In this document: in pieces, positions 37,401 to 43,315 of the stretch
Numbering within the stretch: the stretch's first letter is position 1
Layout of the letters: every line of letters starts with the position of its first letter
Origin: Dastarcus helophoroides
Taxonomy: Eukaryota; Arthropoda; Insecta; Coleoptera; Bothrideridae
Direction: 5' to 3'
Assembly: GCA_028583605.1 (NCBI GenBank)
Contig: CM053326.1
Location: forward strand, 15,602,587 to 15,666,586
Length of the DNA: 64,000 bases
Position numbers and translations under genes: made by a program
Notes under the pieces: generated by a model
The model's input: only the letters and a program-made list of their open reading frames with translations
The model's database searches: none
Told to the model about the DNA's origin: nothing

Positions 37401-40400
37401 GCTTTTCAGAAAATTGCTACATATAAAATTTGTGATTTTTTTAAATAGGACGCTATGTTTTTCTTTTCGTTTTTAAATTCAGTGCAAAAAATAACCTCAA
37501 TTTATTTAATTAAGGTTTTCCTGTACCAAATCCTTACCCTTTTTAAGATAATCTGCTTTTTTTTTTAAAAAAAAACAAGATCTTCAAAGAGAAAATTTTA
37601 CTTCTGAAAGTAAAAAACTTTGATAGTGGCGTCTTCAAATTTTTATTTGGTATACCTCCAGCTGGAAAATGCATTTGAGATAAATACTTAATTTTATAAT
37701 AATATGTTTCAAATTTACCAAAACATTTACTCGAAATTCGGACTTCAATTTCTTTGTTAATTTGAATGGAATACCTAGTATTTTTTTATTTTAAATGCTA
37801 GAAAATTTAATTAGCTTTCCGATGATATGCATTTACCTAAGTTCAATGCTTTGGGAGATAAAACCCATGTTTGGCGAATTGTGCTGCTTTTATTCCGATA
37901 TCCAAAATAACATTTGATCATAGTCGGCAAAAAATGTGGATTCAATTAGACGAGACTCCTGCTCATTTTCACAATTCCGTAAGGGAATATTTAAATACTA
38001 AATTTCAAAAAAACTGGATTGGAAGAGGCGGTCCTCATAATTGGCCACCCACCGAGATCGGCGGACCTAACCCCAATGGACTTTTTCCTACCACCCTCAA
38101 GGACATGAAAAATCGACTACGAAATGCTTATGAAACAATTGACCAAAGTATTTTAACAAAGGTTAAGAACGCTTCTGAGAAAAGAATAAGGTTTTGTTTA
38201 GAACAAAATGGTTTCCACATTAAACATTTGTTAGAGTAGAACATTGCTTTTTATTTGTGTCGGGTATTTGATTTGCAATTTCCTTAAATACTAAACTAAC
38301 TGTGTAGTTGGTTTTTTTTGTAAACCTATTTATAAATTGAGCTAGGTTAAAATAAAACAAATAAAATTATCGTATATGACGGTTACCATAATGTACAAAA
38401 GACTGCCATCCTTGATCAAAATTGTTTTCTTTTGGATAATGATGAAAAGTAGTACAATTCGTGAAAATAGTTATATACAGGATGGACCATAAGTAATGGT
38501 ACATAAGGCAAAAGTAGATTTTTCATATAAAAATAACGTGATTTAGCTACACTTACCTTACACCAAAAGTTGATATTAACAGAGATGCAGGGTGTCAAAG
38601 TTGAAAAAAAAAATTGTGATTTTTTCGCGTAACTGATGAACACATTTCACTATAGACAAGAAATTTGACGTGGGGGGCTTTCTTTGGTCAAGAAATACTA
38701 ACTTGCTAACAGATTGTCAGTAACTCATAGGGGGCGCCACCTGCGCTACCTTTTATTATTCTAAAGCATCATAACTTTTTTGTGCCATCATGTACACTTA
38801 TTTTAAATAGATATTTTTATTTGCCTACATTTTTCACGTAAAAAAGGTATACTTTCTAAATATTGATACAAGCAACCGTTTTCAAGATATTTGCCTTCAA
38901 AATTTGCGTACGTATCTCACTGTTGCGATAAGTGGCACTAAAACCGGAGGCGATTGAAAAGAGAACACCAAATGAAGGATAGACGGTAGAAGGGCTGCCT
39001 TGAGTAGATTAGGCAGTGCTTTCTTATGCAAATGTTGATACTTTATGCAATTATTTCGCAATTTTTTAGTTCTATATTTATATCTTGGTTACAAAATGGA
39101 CAAGACTTTTTTGTGCCTATGTACAACAGTGGTTATAAAAGCTGTCATGAAAAAGTGTCGTTGTTTCGAATGCCTAAAGACAAAGTTGATGTCAAGGCGA
39201 AAAATCTCGCGAAATGACCGGCTGTTGTCAACTCGAGATTTTGTATGCGAAGAATATTTAAGTGCAGATTTAAAGAGAAATGAACCGTGAACTGCGGAGA
39301 GTACGTATGTCTTAATAAACTTAATCAGTTTCTATTAAATGAATATCTTATGCCCAAAGTAATTTAAACATAACATTCTTTTTGTATATTTAAGAAAATT
39401 AATAAACAGGCGAGCCGTTTGGTTTATCAGGGTTTGGCGTATGTATAGAATATTAACTATAACTTTTTTTAAAATGTTTTTAGAAAAAATCCTTACCAAA
39501 AACGAACATAGATATAATGGCAAAAATTTCATTTTAATTACTAACGCATGTTTAAAAATAGTATTAAATTATTTAATATGAGAATCGGTAAAATTATGAA
39601 ATTATTATATTTTCTCGAATTTTTTCACTTCTAAACCCTGTAAGATTTGAGGTCACCAAATGCAGAAAGACATGCAAATTCTAAAAAAGCAAACAAAAAA
39701 TACTGATGTCATTTGAAAATTCAAAGTGAAGGTCACCAAAATGTGGCAAATAATTAAGCAAAAAAAGTTTATTTGAAACTTTTTTTTTCTAAAACTTTTT
39801 TAAACTTACAGCCAATATTCCCGACATACGTCGGGCGGTGCCGTATACTGCACAGAGTTACGCCAGTTCTTAAACATCTTACTGTCTATCTCTCTCTAAG
39901 CCGCCAGTCTCCACATTTCGCTTTGCGTCGAAGTACTTGACTTATGGTTCAGGGATAATTTTTTTTAAAAAAACCTTGTATAAAAAAAGTGGAATATCTC
40001 AAAAAGGGTAAGGTTTAGGTATAGAAAAACTTTATAAAAATTGACTTTTAATCTGAAGCTGAATTTAAAAATGAAACTAAAAATATAGTGACCCATTTAA
40101 AAAATCCCAACTTTGATATTTAACAATTTTCTGGAACATTCTGTACATTTAAAAATATTTTTAACCTGTAGATCCCAGCAGCCCACATTTAATCATATTT
40201 TTTATTTTTTTAAATATGTTATCTTACAGCTTACATCTTAGCTCACCCTGTATACACTTATTATTTTTTTTAACCGGAGGTACGTCATTTCAGTGATAAA
40301 ATACTACATATGGCCATATTCATAATGAACTGACGATTTATTATCAGTGAAAAAAATTGGAGGGTGTAATTTGAAAAAACGGGGGAGAGCGATTTTTCTT

Positions 40401-42151
40401 TAAGGTGGCAACAGCCACCAAAGTTTTGAGGCCGCGTAATCATAGATTAGCTGATGGCATTCAACCATTTTTTTAGTTCATGTCTCAATCTTATCAACTA
40501 ACCGAGATATCGCCTAAGAAAAAATTTGTGGGACACACTGTATATTGAATTATCCTATATATTTTAAACATATGTTACATAAAATATGAAACTGTATATT
40601 TGCTGTAAATTAGCGTGCATAACATTTAAACTTATTAATTAATTTATTAATTTCAGTTCAAGGTTTAAAATTGTACCTATCTCGGCACAGACATTCGTTT
40701 TGGCCTTTCAAATGTGTAACAGGAAATCGTTAATTGCCAGTAATCAGCGAACGCAAACATTGACGTCAAATTTCGCTATTATCATCAAATTTAAAAATAT
40801 TATAATTATATTGTTGGTTCTTGAGAAAAATTAGGTAATAGGGTCATCTATACGTCCTTCGCTATCTTGTATTTCATTTGTATTGAAGATATACCATGTT
40901 AAATTATAAATACTATTAGCAAATGGTTCGTCAAATCTTTATTGTTTGAGGACAAATAACATGATATTCAATAATATTGTGTACTTAATAATTCTATTTC
41001 GGGCACATAAAGCTCCCATAGGTTGTGGGATGAAAATGTTTCCCAACTTAATAGTCCAAAAGAAACTTTACTCCTTCACCACATCGGCAGCCCAACTGGT
41101 ATTCTCAAGCGAACTAATCCTAATTGATTAGTAAAGGATGTAGCATCGAAATTAAAATCGATCAGTATAGGAGATAAGATTCTCTGGACAATCAAACTCG
41201 ATTACTATGACGGATAATGACAGTCCTGCTAGCGAAATACGTATTGCGTATTCATTCATTAACTACCGATGTGGTAAAGGACATTTTTTTGGAAAGTTAA
41301 TTTGCTTGCCAATTGAAACATTTTGAAATACATAAATAATACCACCAATTGGCTATTTAACAAAATTTTGTAATCTTTGGTCTGATCAGTATAGGACACG
41401 GAAATCAAGGTATCGATGAAAAGTTTTGAGAAATGACTACATACGCAGGAAGAATTAGGGTAATTACGTTAAAAAAATGACACTATTTTTAGCCGTCTAA
41501 ATCAAATACTTTTTATCAAATGGAGACAACTTTAATGTGCATCAAATTACAAACAACACATCATTACATTATTCTACTGAATTCATTAACTTATTTAAAC
41601 CGCTTTGATAGAAAATAACGTCGAATTAACGGTTTATTCAAAAAGATATTGGAACAGCGATATGTGATGACATCGGAAGCGATTCAATGGCGCGTCAATT
41701 CATGGCGATTAAATTATTAAAACAATAGATGACTCACATCATTGTATAATATTTTTATATTCAGCAGCATTTACGCATATCATTTTGTAAAAATATAACA
41801 AGGTATGTTGTACATTATAAGGGAGTGAGACATTTAGAATAATAAATGTAATGATGATAACGATTCTCTTCCTAACCTTAGCTTTTGGCAGATCCGACGC
41901 ATCTGAATCCCATTCAGAACTAAGGTCATCGCTTGAACCATCAGCATAATCCAAAGACATTGGAACTTCCAACAGACTTTTTGAATATTGATCATATCCA
42001 GTGGAAGCCGTTGAACCCCTTCTAGAACCAGAATAATTTGGACTTTTACTTCTTCTAAATGAGCTACTGCGTCTGCTTGCTCTAGGAGAACAATCTGAAC
42101 AAGGTGAAGGTGACCTTGAAGGACTTCTATTTGGACTTAGATGACATTCTT
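12472..42151 (-). CDS. IP3K: Inositol-1,4,5-trisphosphate 3-kinase gene, six visible exons (5' end missing)
   Basis: IP3K phosphorylates Ins(1,4,5)P3 to Ins(1,3,4,5)P4 with ATP, ending the calcium-releasing signal; the animal enzyme is activated by Ca2+/calmodulin. The visible frame is 420 codons: serine-rich linker (1-91), calmodulin-binding helix and first ATP lobe strands (92-151), inositol-kinase signature PxxxDxKxG (152-219), inositol-phosphate-binding segment (220-303), helix (304-327), and the catalytic IDF and Gly-rich C-terminal part (328-420). All five visible introns are phase 0 with GT-AG ends, so the joins need no correction. Introns are 18,477, 56, 9,778, 51 and 53 nt. The first visible exon starts with two bases of a split codon, so at least one upstream exon is missing. 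No frameshift or lost key residue is seen; the gene should be functional. An additional small exon in the 18.5 kb intron cannot be excluded. Confidence 0.95.
12807..12878 (-). CDS. IP3K: IP3K 72-nt exon: helix before the catalytic strand
   Basis: This exon is too short for a standalone ORF call. After an acceptor TTTATTTTAG it reads [16 protein letters not shown] and ends ...FFNSHE at the donor GAG|GTAAGT. The wording matches the family segment with RLKAIRxTLExSxFFxxHE that precedes VIGSSLL. Both boundaries are phase 0 and the flanking introns are 51 and 53 nt, close to the minimum for insects. Confidence 0.93.
12930..13181 (-). CDS. IP3K: IP3K exon: inositol-phosphate-binding segment
   Basis: The exon opens with DMYEKM after the acceptor TTTTTTTTGGTAG and closes with FPHAV at the donor GTT|GTAAGT. 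It contains [18 protein letters not shown] and [17 protein letters not shown], the stretch that in IP3Ks holds the substrate-binding helices and is missing in the smaller IPMK and IP6K relatives. This is what separates the gene from those paralogues. Phase 0 at both ends. Confidence 0.95.
13182..13980. other. Large IP3K intron, proximal part, nothing recognised
   Basis: Noncoding AT-rich sequence next to exon 12930-13181. Several short pyrimidine-flanked CCCCTT/AGGGG runs (13480-13790) resemble the noncoding flanks of mariner-like elements, but no paired ends were found. Confidence 0.4.
13990..14960 (-). pseudogene. Jockey-type LINE endonuclease (EEP) fragment
   Basis: On the minus strand 14727-14356 reads [10 protein letters not shown], then [19 protein letters not shown] and [23 protein letters not shown] is the metal/nucleophile-orienting motif of the AP-endonuclease-like domain of Jockey-type LINEs. 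After a stop, a second frame gives [14 protein letters not shown] and other linker wording seen before the reverse transcriptase in these elements. An in-frame upstream segment (14728-14950) carries the end of the first ORF or linker. The reverse transcriptase itself is absent, so the copy is cut at about 13990. Confidence 0.7.
14961..15490. other. Intronic stretch, nothing recognised
   Basis: AT-rich, no plausible coding frame or element ends seen. Confidence 0.4.
15499..15590. repeat. Dispersed insect repeat of the GGATTCCGTACC type
   Basis: GGATTCCGTACCTTAAAAGG followed by AAAAAAAGGAACCCCTATAA and a TCCGCCCATCCGTCTGT tract matches, from memory, a phrase that recurs in many insect genomes, especially moths, as part of dispersed repeats. 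Only this core is recognisable and the ends of the copy are not defined. The identification is by recollection and should be checked. Confidence 0.4.
15930..16330. repeat. Locally duplicated repeat, related to 22640-22830
   Basis: CTGTTGAGCGATTTTGGATA at about 15964 and CTGTTGAGCGATTTTTGATA at about 16116 begin two direct copies of about 60 bp (through GTTTACATGAAAGTTTAGTAA). The part after the second copy (GCTCATCTACAGCATGAAAG, GATGATTAGGTTCTTCAGTC) matches 22695-22810. The family therefore has at least two copies within the same intron. Confidence 0.6.
16799..17190. mobile_element. MITE cluster, two direct and two inverted units
   Basis: The unit GGGTGTGTTTAGATTAGACA is present at 16803 and again at 16921, giving a 118-bp tandem duplication. 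Two inverted partners follow, ending GGAATAAAGTGACTAGTG near 17096-17114 and GGAATAAAGTTTATTA near 17173. All four share CTCTCTGACATA or its inverse. The structure is a MITE whose arms were duplicated. An (ATT)n run follows at about 17190-17212. No coding capacity. Confidence 0.6.
17213..19140. other. Intronic stretch, nothing secure
   Basis: Mostly featureless AT-rich DNA. A 71-codon frame at 18011-18226 has somewhat protein-like composition but matches no family I know and lacks splice or promoter context, so it is not called as a gene. Confidence 0.4.
19150..21625. repeat. T-rich degenerate tandem repeat block (about 2.5 kb)
   Basis: Variants of TTTTTCTCAAAATTTCGACT follow one another at a rough 25-35 bp spacing throughout, for example AACATTTCGACC, AAAATTCGACTTT and AATATTTCGACTTT. 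The plus strand is strongly T-rich with short A-rich cores. No unit is conserved exactly, so this is an old satellite-like array rather than a recent one. It contains the pure (CT)n tract at 19351-19474. Predicted short frames here are compositional artefacts. Confidence 0.65.
19351..19474. repeat. (CT)n microsatellite
   Basis: About 124 bp of CT repeats with four small interruptions (TTCTCTT, TCTTCTCT, CTTCTTTTC). Length and near purity suggest it is polymorphic. The long Ser/Leu and Arg/Glu frames over it are translations of the repeat, not genes. Confidence 0.95.
21647..21783. mobile_element. Short near-palindromic MITE
   Basis: AATTTCCCA...CACAGCAAAGCCATG on the left mirrors AATTTCCCACATAGCAAACC on the right strand, and the whole unit folds almost completely (GAATATATTATGGATAT against GAATATATACCATGGATAT). 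The left arm has seven extra bases after TTTCCCA. Total about 137 bp and noncoding. The superfamily is unclear, because the flanks show no obvious target duplication. Confidence 0.65.
21784..22959. other. Intronic stretch next to IP3K exon, contains repeat copy
   Basis: AT-rich intron. The segment 22640-22830 is a diverged copy of the repeat at 16160-16320 (shared GCTCATCTA...GCATGAAAG and TGATTAGGTT...TCGATCAG wording). Nothing else is recognised. Confidence 0.5.
22960..23163 (-). CDS. IP3K: IP3K exon: inositol-kinase signature
   Basis: Starts [16 protein letters not shown] after acceptor CATTTTTAG and ends KPKLRR at donor AGG|GTGAGG. It carries [12 protein letters not shown] and [18 protein letters not shown], the PxxxDxKxG signature whose Asp and Lys bind the inositol phosphate and help transfer the phosphate. 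Length is 68 codons, phase 0 on both sides. The 56-nt intron before it links it to the calmodulin-binding exon. Confidence 0.96.
23220..23399 (-). CDS. IP3K: IP3K exon: calmodulin-binding helix and N-lobe
   Basis: After acceptor ATTTTTTGCAG the exon reads [18 protein letters not shown], matching the calmodulin-binding helix of animal IP3Ks, including its tryptophan and basic face. [16 protein letters not shown] follows, the start of the ATP lobe with the ATP-contacting lysine. It ends KCFK at donor AAA|GTGAGA. Sixty codons, phase 0. The splice from exon 41877-42151 (…LPKAK|PSGW) keeps the frame. Confidence 0.95.
23400..24340. other. Start of 18.5-kb IP3K intron, nothing recognised
   Basis: AT-rich intronic sequence without recognisable element ends. 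Short frames here (for example 24126-24308) have no protein-like features. Confidence 0.4.
24380..24475. repeat. Repeated CCAGTTGCGCCC motif
   Basis: GACCAGTTGCGCCCC, GACCCAGTTGCGCCC and CAGATCATTTGCGCC occur within 100 bp at roughly 30-40 bp spacing. Related wording (GATCAATTGCGCCC) appears near the right end of the piggyBac-type MITE at 58023-58594. It is probably a subterminal repeat of a DNA transposon, but ends were not found. Confidence 0.4.
24750..25245. repeat. A-rich degenerate repeat block, inverted sense to 19150-21625
   Basis: Recurring AAAAAGTCAAAATTTT and AAAATGTCGAAATTTTC phrases are the reverse complement of the T-rich unit at 19150-21625. A pure G tract (about 10-11 G) sits just before it near 24697. 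The two blocks flank IP3K exons 22960-23163 and 23220-23399 in opposite orientation. Confidence 0.5.
25246..26925. other. Intronic stretch, nothing secure
   Basis: Noncoding AT-rich DNA. Frames at 26464-26804 lie just upstream of the Penelope-like copy and could be its unrecognisable 5' part, but carry no diagnostic motif. Confidence 0.4.
26930..28041 (+). mobile_element. Penelope-like retroelement, 5'-truncated
   Basis: In order: [17 protein letters not shown] (26985-27035) and [12 protein letters not shown] (27096-27130), the reverse transcriptase palm with its DD pair; then, after a frameshift, [12 protein letters not shown] and [11 protein letters not shown], typical of the Penelope thumb; and finally [31 protein letters not shown] (27714-27812), the GIY-YIG endonuclease with the usual YIGQ changed to YIDQ. 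The order RT then GIY-YIG defines Penelope-like elements. At least one frameshift and several stops break the frame, so it is dead. The tail folds into an 85-bp-armed inverted repeat (27827-28041). Confidence 0.85.
27827..28041. repeat. Imperfect inverted repeat, 85-nt arms, Penelope tail
   Basis: Left arm 27827-27911 contains TTGTCCCCTGAAACCAAG and CTAACGCATTTCGATAGCC. Right arm 27957-28041 contains their inverse, ATCGAAATGCGTTAG and TTGAGGGGACAA. The 45-nt loop carries GATATTCACCGG on the minus strand. It begins inside the last codons of the GIY-YIG frame and so belongs to the element's 3' end. Confidence 0.8.
28042..28420 (-). other. Unresolved segment with a possible small terminal exon
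   Basis: On the minus strand an acceptor-like GGTTTCGCTTTCCAG (28328-28342) is followed by an open frame with protein-like wording ([20 protein letters not shown], then [13 protein letters not shown] and a stop near 28184) and by AATAAA about 28132-28137. I recognise no family. It could be a 3' piece of another transposon or an unknown exon; it lies inside the large IP3K intron on the same strand. Confidence 0.2.
28421..29106. other. Intronic stretch, nothing recognised
   Basis: AT-rich sequence between the Penelope-like copy and the second hAT copy, with no supported feature. Confidence 0.4.
29115..30473. mobile_element. Nonautonomous hAT-type element, copy 2, with perfect TSD
   Basis: The 1,359-bp element starts TAGAGACCGGATTTTAGGC and ends ...AAATCTGGTCTCAA, so the inverted ends match over about 15 of 18 bases. 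It is flanked by CTGATAAT on both sides (29107-29114 and 30474-30481), an exact 8-bp duplication diagnostic of hAT transposition. It aligns end to end with 2176-3529. A 104-codon frame at 29502-29816 lacks any hAT transposase motif (no BED finger, no dimerisation block) and its counterpart is not open in the other copy, so the element is treated as noncoding. Confidence 0.85.
30482..32090. other. Intronic stretch, nothing recognised
   Basis: AT-rich and without supported frames, element ends or repeats. Confidence 0.4.
32100..32995. repeat. A-rich degenerate repeat block
   Basis: Phrases such as TTTCGAAATTTAGAAC, AAAATTTCGGAACC and GAAAAAATCAGTAC recur irregularly over about 900 bp, in the same sense as 24750-25245 and the inverse of 19150-21625. 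Too diverged to define a unit. Confidence 0.45.
33025..33335 (+). mobile_element. LTR (solo or truncated) of a retrotransposon
   Basis: The 311-bp unit starts TGTTGTGAATATAAC and ends GTTAACA, i.e. TGTT...AACA inverted tips. Within it lie a TATA box (TATATAAG, 33193-33200), an arthropod initiator TCAGTT (33223-33228, about 31 bp downstream), and a poly(A) signal AATAAA (33263-33268). That promoter, start site, poly(A) order defines U3-R-U5. Directly after the LTR, two bases and then TGGGGGATTTACC could be a primer-binding site. A 34-codon frame starts at ATG 33354 and then breaks. No second LTR copy was found in the window. Confidence 0.65.
33193..33228 (+). promoter_or_regulatory. TATA plus initiator core promoter in LTR
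   Basis: TATATAAG is followed at the usual spacing by TCAGTT, the arthropod initiator, giving a predicted start at about 33225. It points along the plus strand, antisense to IP3K, in whose large intron it sits. Confidence 0.6.
33336..33948. other. Stretch after the LTR, nothing secure
   Basis: Could be internal sequence of the LTR element, but no gag or pol motif is visible and no long frame exists. Confidence 0.4.
33950..34962. mobile_element. Fold-back DNA element of about 1 kb
   Basis: The sequence is a large imperfect inverted repeat centred near 34425. Inner arms: CTAGATTTTTAACAATCTCG (34351) against GATTGTTAAAAATCTGG (34485-34501), and TATAGGTCATGGAAACAGAC against GTTTCCATGGCCTACATA. 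Outer arms: GAGATATTTGCAAATTTCTT (34024) against the inverse of GCAGATATCTCGAAACC (34843). The tips CCCCTGCATAAGG and CTTTATGCAGTG are also paired. Right of the outer arm TTCCTGTATAAC fits a TA-flanked mariner end. It carries no transposase. Confidence 0.7.
35090..36295 (-). pseudogene. Jockey-like LINE reverse transcriptase C-terminal half, decayed
   Basis: Minus strand 36269-36042 reads [14 protein letters not shown] and [16 protein letters not shown], the motif B region (GVPQGSxLSP) of LINE reverse transcriptases. The palm motif C that should follow is lost in a frameshift. From 36040 down come [36 protein letters not shown] and, by 35529, NTRHS-type wording [20 protein letters not shown] with the C-terminal tail. 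At least four frameshifts or stops intervene. The copy is truncated before motif A. It could be the missing half of the same family as the endonuclease fragment at 13990-14960, but that is not shown. Confidence 0.75.
36300..36770. other. Intronic stretch, nothing recognised
   Basis: T-rich and C-rich AT-dominated sequence between the LINE remnant and the nested transposon block. Confidence 0.4.
37871..38239 (+). pseudogene. Mariner-like transposase fragment (C-terminal part)
   Basis: The frame reads [20 protein letters not shown], then [13 protein letters not shown], then [16 protein letters not shown] and [18 protein letters not shown] to a stop at 38239. These are the catalytic second-aspartate block (usually QxDGAPAHF), the WIGRGGPxxWPPRSPDL block and the C-terminal tail of an insect Tc1/mariner-group transposase. 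The stretch that should carry RSPDLTPxDFFLWG and the third acidic residue is replaced by a short unrelated piece ([12 protein letters not shown]), so the catalytic triad is broken by an internal deletion. N-terminal HTH region is absent. Confidence 0.8.
38478..38914. mobile_element. Single arm of the 4898-6182 fold-back family
   Basis: Begins CAGGATGGACCATAAGTAAT next to TA and continues colinearly with the arm of the first element through CAGGGTGTCAAAGTTG, GGGGGCGCCACCTGCG and CAACCGTTTTCAAGATATTT. It stops at about 38914 where the other copy's arm also nears its end. The opposite arm is missing. Confidence 0.75.
39095..39290 (+). pseudogene. Broken THAP domain, probably P-element-type
   Basis: Two overlapping frames together give a THAP zinc finger. 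The first reads [20 protein letters not shown] and MPKDK up to 39217. The second, shifted by one base, reads [18 protein letters not shown]. In THAP fingers the zinc ligands are CxxxxC and CxxH. Here the early cysteines are replaced (Phe/Tyr) and the final His is Tyr (CEEY), besides the frameshift, so it cannot bind zinc. THAP domains occur in P-element transposases and in host proteins; the context inside a transposon nest favours a P-element remnant. Confidence 0.65.
40546..41140. other. Intronic stretch, nothing secure
   Basis: AT-rich sequence between the nested block and the first visible IP3K exon. A 61-codon frame at 40946-41131 has no recognisable motif. Confidence 0.4.
41150..41290 (+). 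repeat. Penelope-like 3'-region fragment
   Basis: Contains GCTAGCGAAATACGTATTGC, nearly identical to GCTGGCGAAATACGTATCGC at about 44548. In translation it reads [11 protein letters not shown], comparable with the [10 protein letters not shown] just after the GIY-YIG region at 27944-27976. It is probably a leftover of a Penelope-like tail. Confidence 0.4.
41877..42151 (-). CDS. IP3K: IP3K exon: serine-rich linker (first visible exon)
   Basis: An intron ending CTAAC...CATCCTTTCAG, with a plausible branch point CCCTAAC at about 42170-42176, precedes this 275-nt exon. It starts with two bases of a split codon and encodes 91 residues: [20 protein letters not shown], a tyrosine/glycine patch, then an acidic run [17 protein letters not shown] and LPKAK at donor AAG|GTTAGG. 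Serine-rich, disordered N-terminal segments are usual before the calmodulin-binding helix in IP3Ks. SR and SP dipeptides and the acidic serines are likely phosphorylation sites (inference). Assignment rests on strand, phase and position, since linker sequence is not conserved enough to match directly. Confidence 0.75.
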
Positions 42152-42153
42152 CT

Positions 42154-42680
42154 GAAAGGATGTTTTTGTTAGGGAGTATTTAGAGATTTTCTCTCGATTC
42201 ATTAACAAATACTTTAATTTAATTCGGCTAATTAACACTTAGTTGAAACATGTGCGACATATAACTGTTTTAGTCTTTTTTTAGATGCATGAACGCCGCA
42301 TGTATACCTTACATGTATAATACAAAATTTTTTATTAGAAATGCAATATTTTATCTACCTTTCCATAAACCATAACAATAATAATGTATGGGAAACTTTT
42401 TATCAAAATTAATTGTCATATCTTTATTTTTTTTATGTAAGAGAGCAACATTTTTATGTAATCGATTCAACAATAAATATTTCTCAAAACAAAAAAAAAC
42501 ACAGGAGGTAATGAACTTTCTACTTAAGAACTATTAATAATTGATAACTGCAATTCAACTTTCATACAAAAAATGTACCCTTTTATTAATATATAAGCAA
42601 CCAAGGGTTCAGGGTATTTTATCAATATTTCACTTTACCGAATTTATTACGAGGGCGTCCGTAAATTAAAATCTCCAATC
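42154..42680. other. Intronic stretch, nothing recognised
   Basis: AT-rich intron upstream of exon 41877-42151. No further IP3K exon is recognisable above this point in the window. Confidence 0.45.
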
Positions 42681-42681
42681 C

Positions 42682-42783
42682 GTATCTAAAATGAGCGATA
42701 TGTTCTTTAAATCTGGTTTTAATGGATCTATTGATCTGTCCATTAAAACCAAATTTAAAGAACATATCGCTCATTTTAGATAC
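42682..42783. repeat. Near-perfect hairpin at the 5' end of a Penelope-like copy
   Basis: Arms 42682-42726 and 42739-42783 are 45 nt each with one mismatch, around a 12-nt loop TCTATTGATCTG. The right arm is coding sequence of the GIY-YIG region (KFKEHIAHFRY), and the left arm is the same sequence inverted. It marks the 5' truncation point of the insertion. Confidence 0.95.
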
Positions 42784-43315
42784 AATAGAGAAGAAAAATC
42801 AAGTGTCGCCCTACATATGATAAGTAAAGGACACAAAATTAACATTGAAAATTTAAAATTGTTAAGATCGGTCACAAATACCAGAGAACTTGATGCATAC
42901 GAAACAATTTATATCAATCAGAGGCCAGTTACCCTTAACGGAGATAAAGGACCATTGGCGGCCTCCAGTTTATTGAAGGCTATTTGTGGCAGGTCAAAAT
43001 TGCATGCACCAGATGTGTTAAACAATTAGAAACAGGAAAGAAAGCAAAAGACCGCCAGTATCGATTTGAATCTCAATGCAGATGACGTCGATGCATCTTT
43101 CGCTAATCTTTTTAGATTAGTGCCATAGATCTCACACTATGGATGAATCGAAGAGAGAGAACTGTGTTAGACGCACCCTGAGAGAGATGTATATAAAAGA
43201 GCACGTGATCCTTGGCAATAAACCGACCTTTCTAGGCTACTATGCTATTGTAAAGGGCAAATATTTAAAGAAATATTGTGCAATTTTTGTTTTTCGTTTA
43301 ATTGTTAATAAAAAT
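42691..43315 (+). mobile_element. Penelope-like GIY-YIG fragment, 5'-truncated
   Basis: From 42739 the frame reads KTKFKEHIAHFRYNREEKSS, ALHMISKGHKI and ELDAYETIYIN to a stop at 43029. This is the C-terminal half of the Penelope endonuclease (RFKEH, SxxAxHxxxxxH, E near the end). The reverse transcriptase is missing. The 3' region includes TTTGAATCTCAATGCAGATG and a TATATAAAAGAG box at 43190, followed by CACGTG. The nominal start codon at 42691 lies in the inverted arm, so the first residues are not native. The element likely ends near 43315. Confidence 0.8.

Larger units (their letters stand above)
37269..40254. mobile_element. Inner TIR element B carrying a mariner-type transposase remnant
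   Basis: It starts at TATACAGGGTCGGCCACGC and ends at the inverse, GAGCTCACCCTGTATAC-like, with TA tips. Inverted arms of about 320 bp share AGGTTAAAAATATTTTTAAA-type wording, TTTCCAGAAAATTG, and TTTTTAAATTCAG followed by an A/T-run. Between the arms lie the transposase remnant (37871-38239), one arm of the 4898-6182 family (38478-38914) and a broken THAP domain (39100-39290). It therefore received further insertions after landing in element A. Confidence 0.7.
36775..40545. mobile_element. Outer TIR element A of a three-level nest
   Basis: Left arm 36775-37030 and right arm 40270-40545 are inverted copies: GCAATATCTCAATTAGATGA against CGATATCTCGGTTAG, CAAAACTTTGGTGACTGCTG against CAAAACTTTGGTGGCTGTTG, and CATATGTAGTATTTCATCA against CATATGTAGTATTTTATCA. 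Tips near TATACAGTGTGTCCCAC on the right suggest a Tc1/mariner-type element with long TIRs. Everything between about 37269 and 40254 belongs to a second element inserted into it. No transposase of its own remains. Confidence 0.7.
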
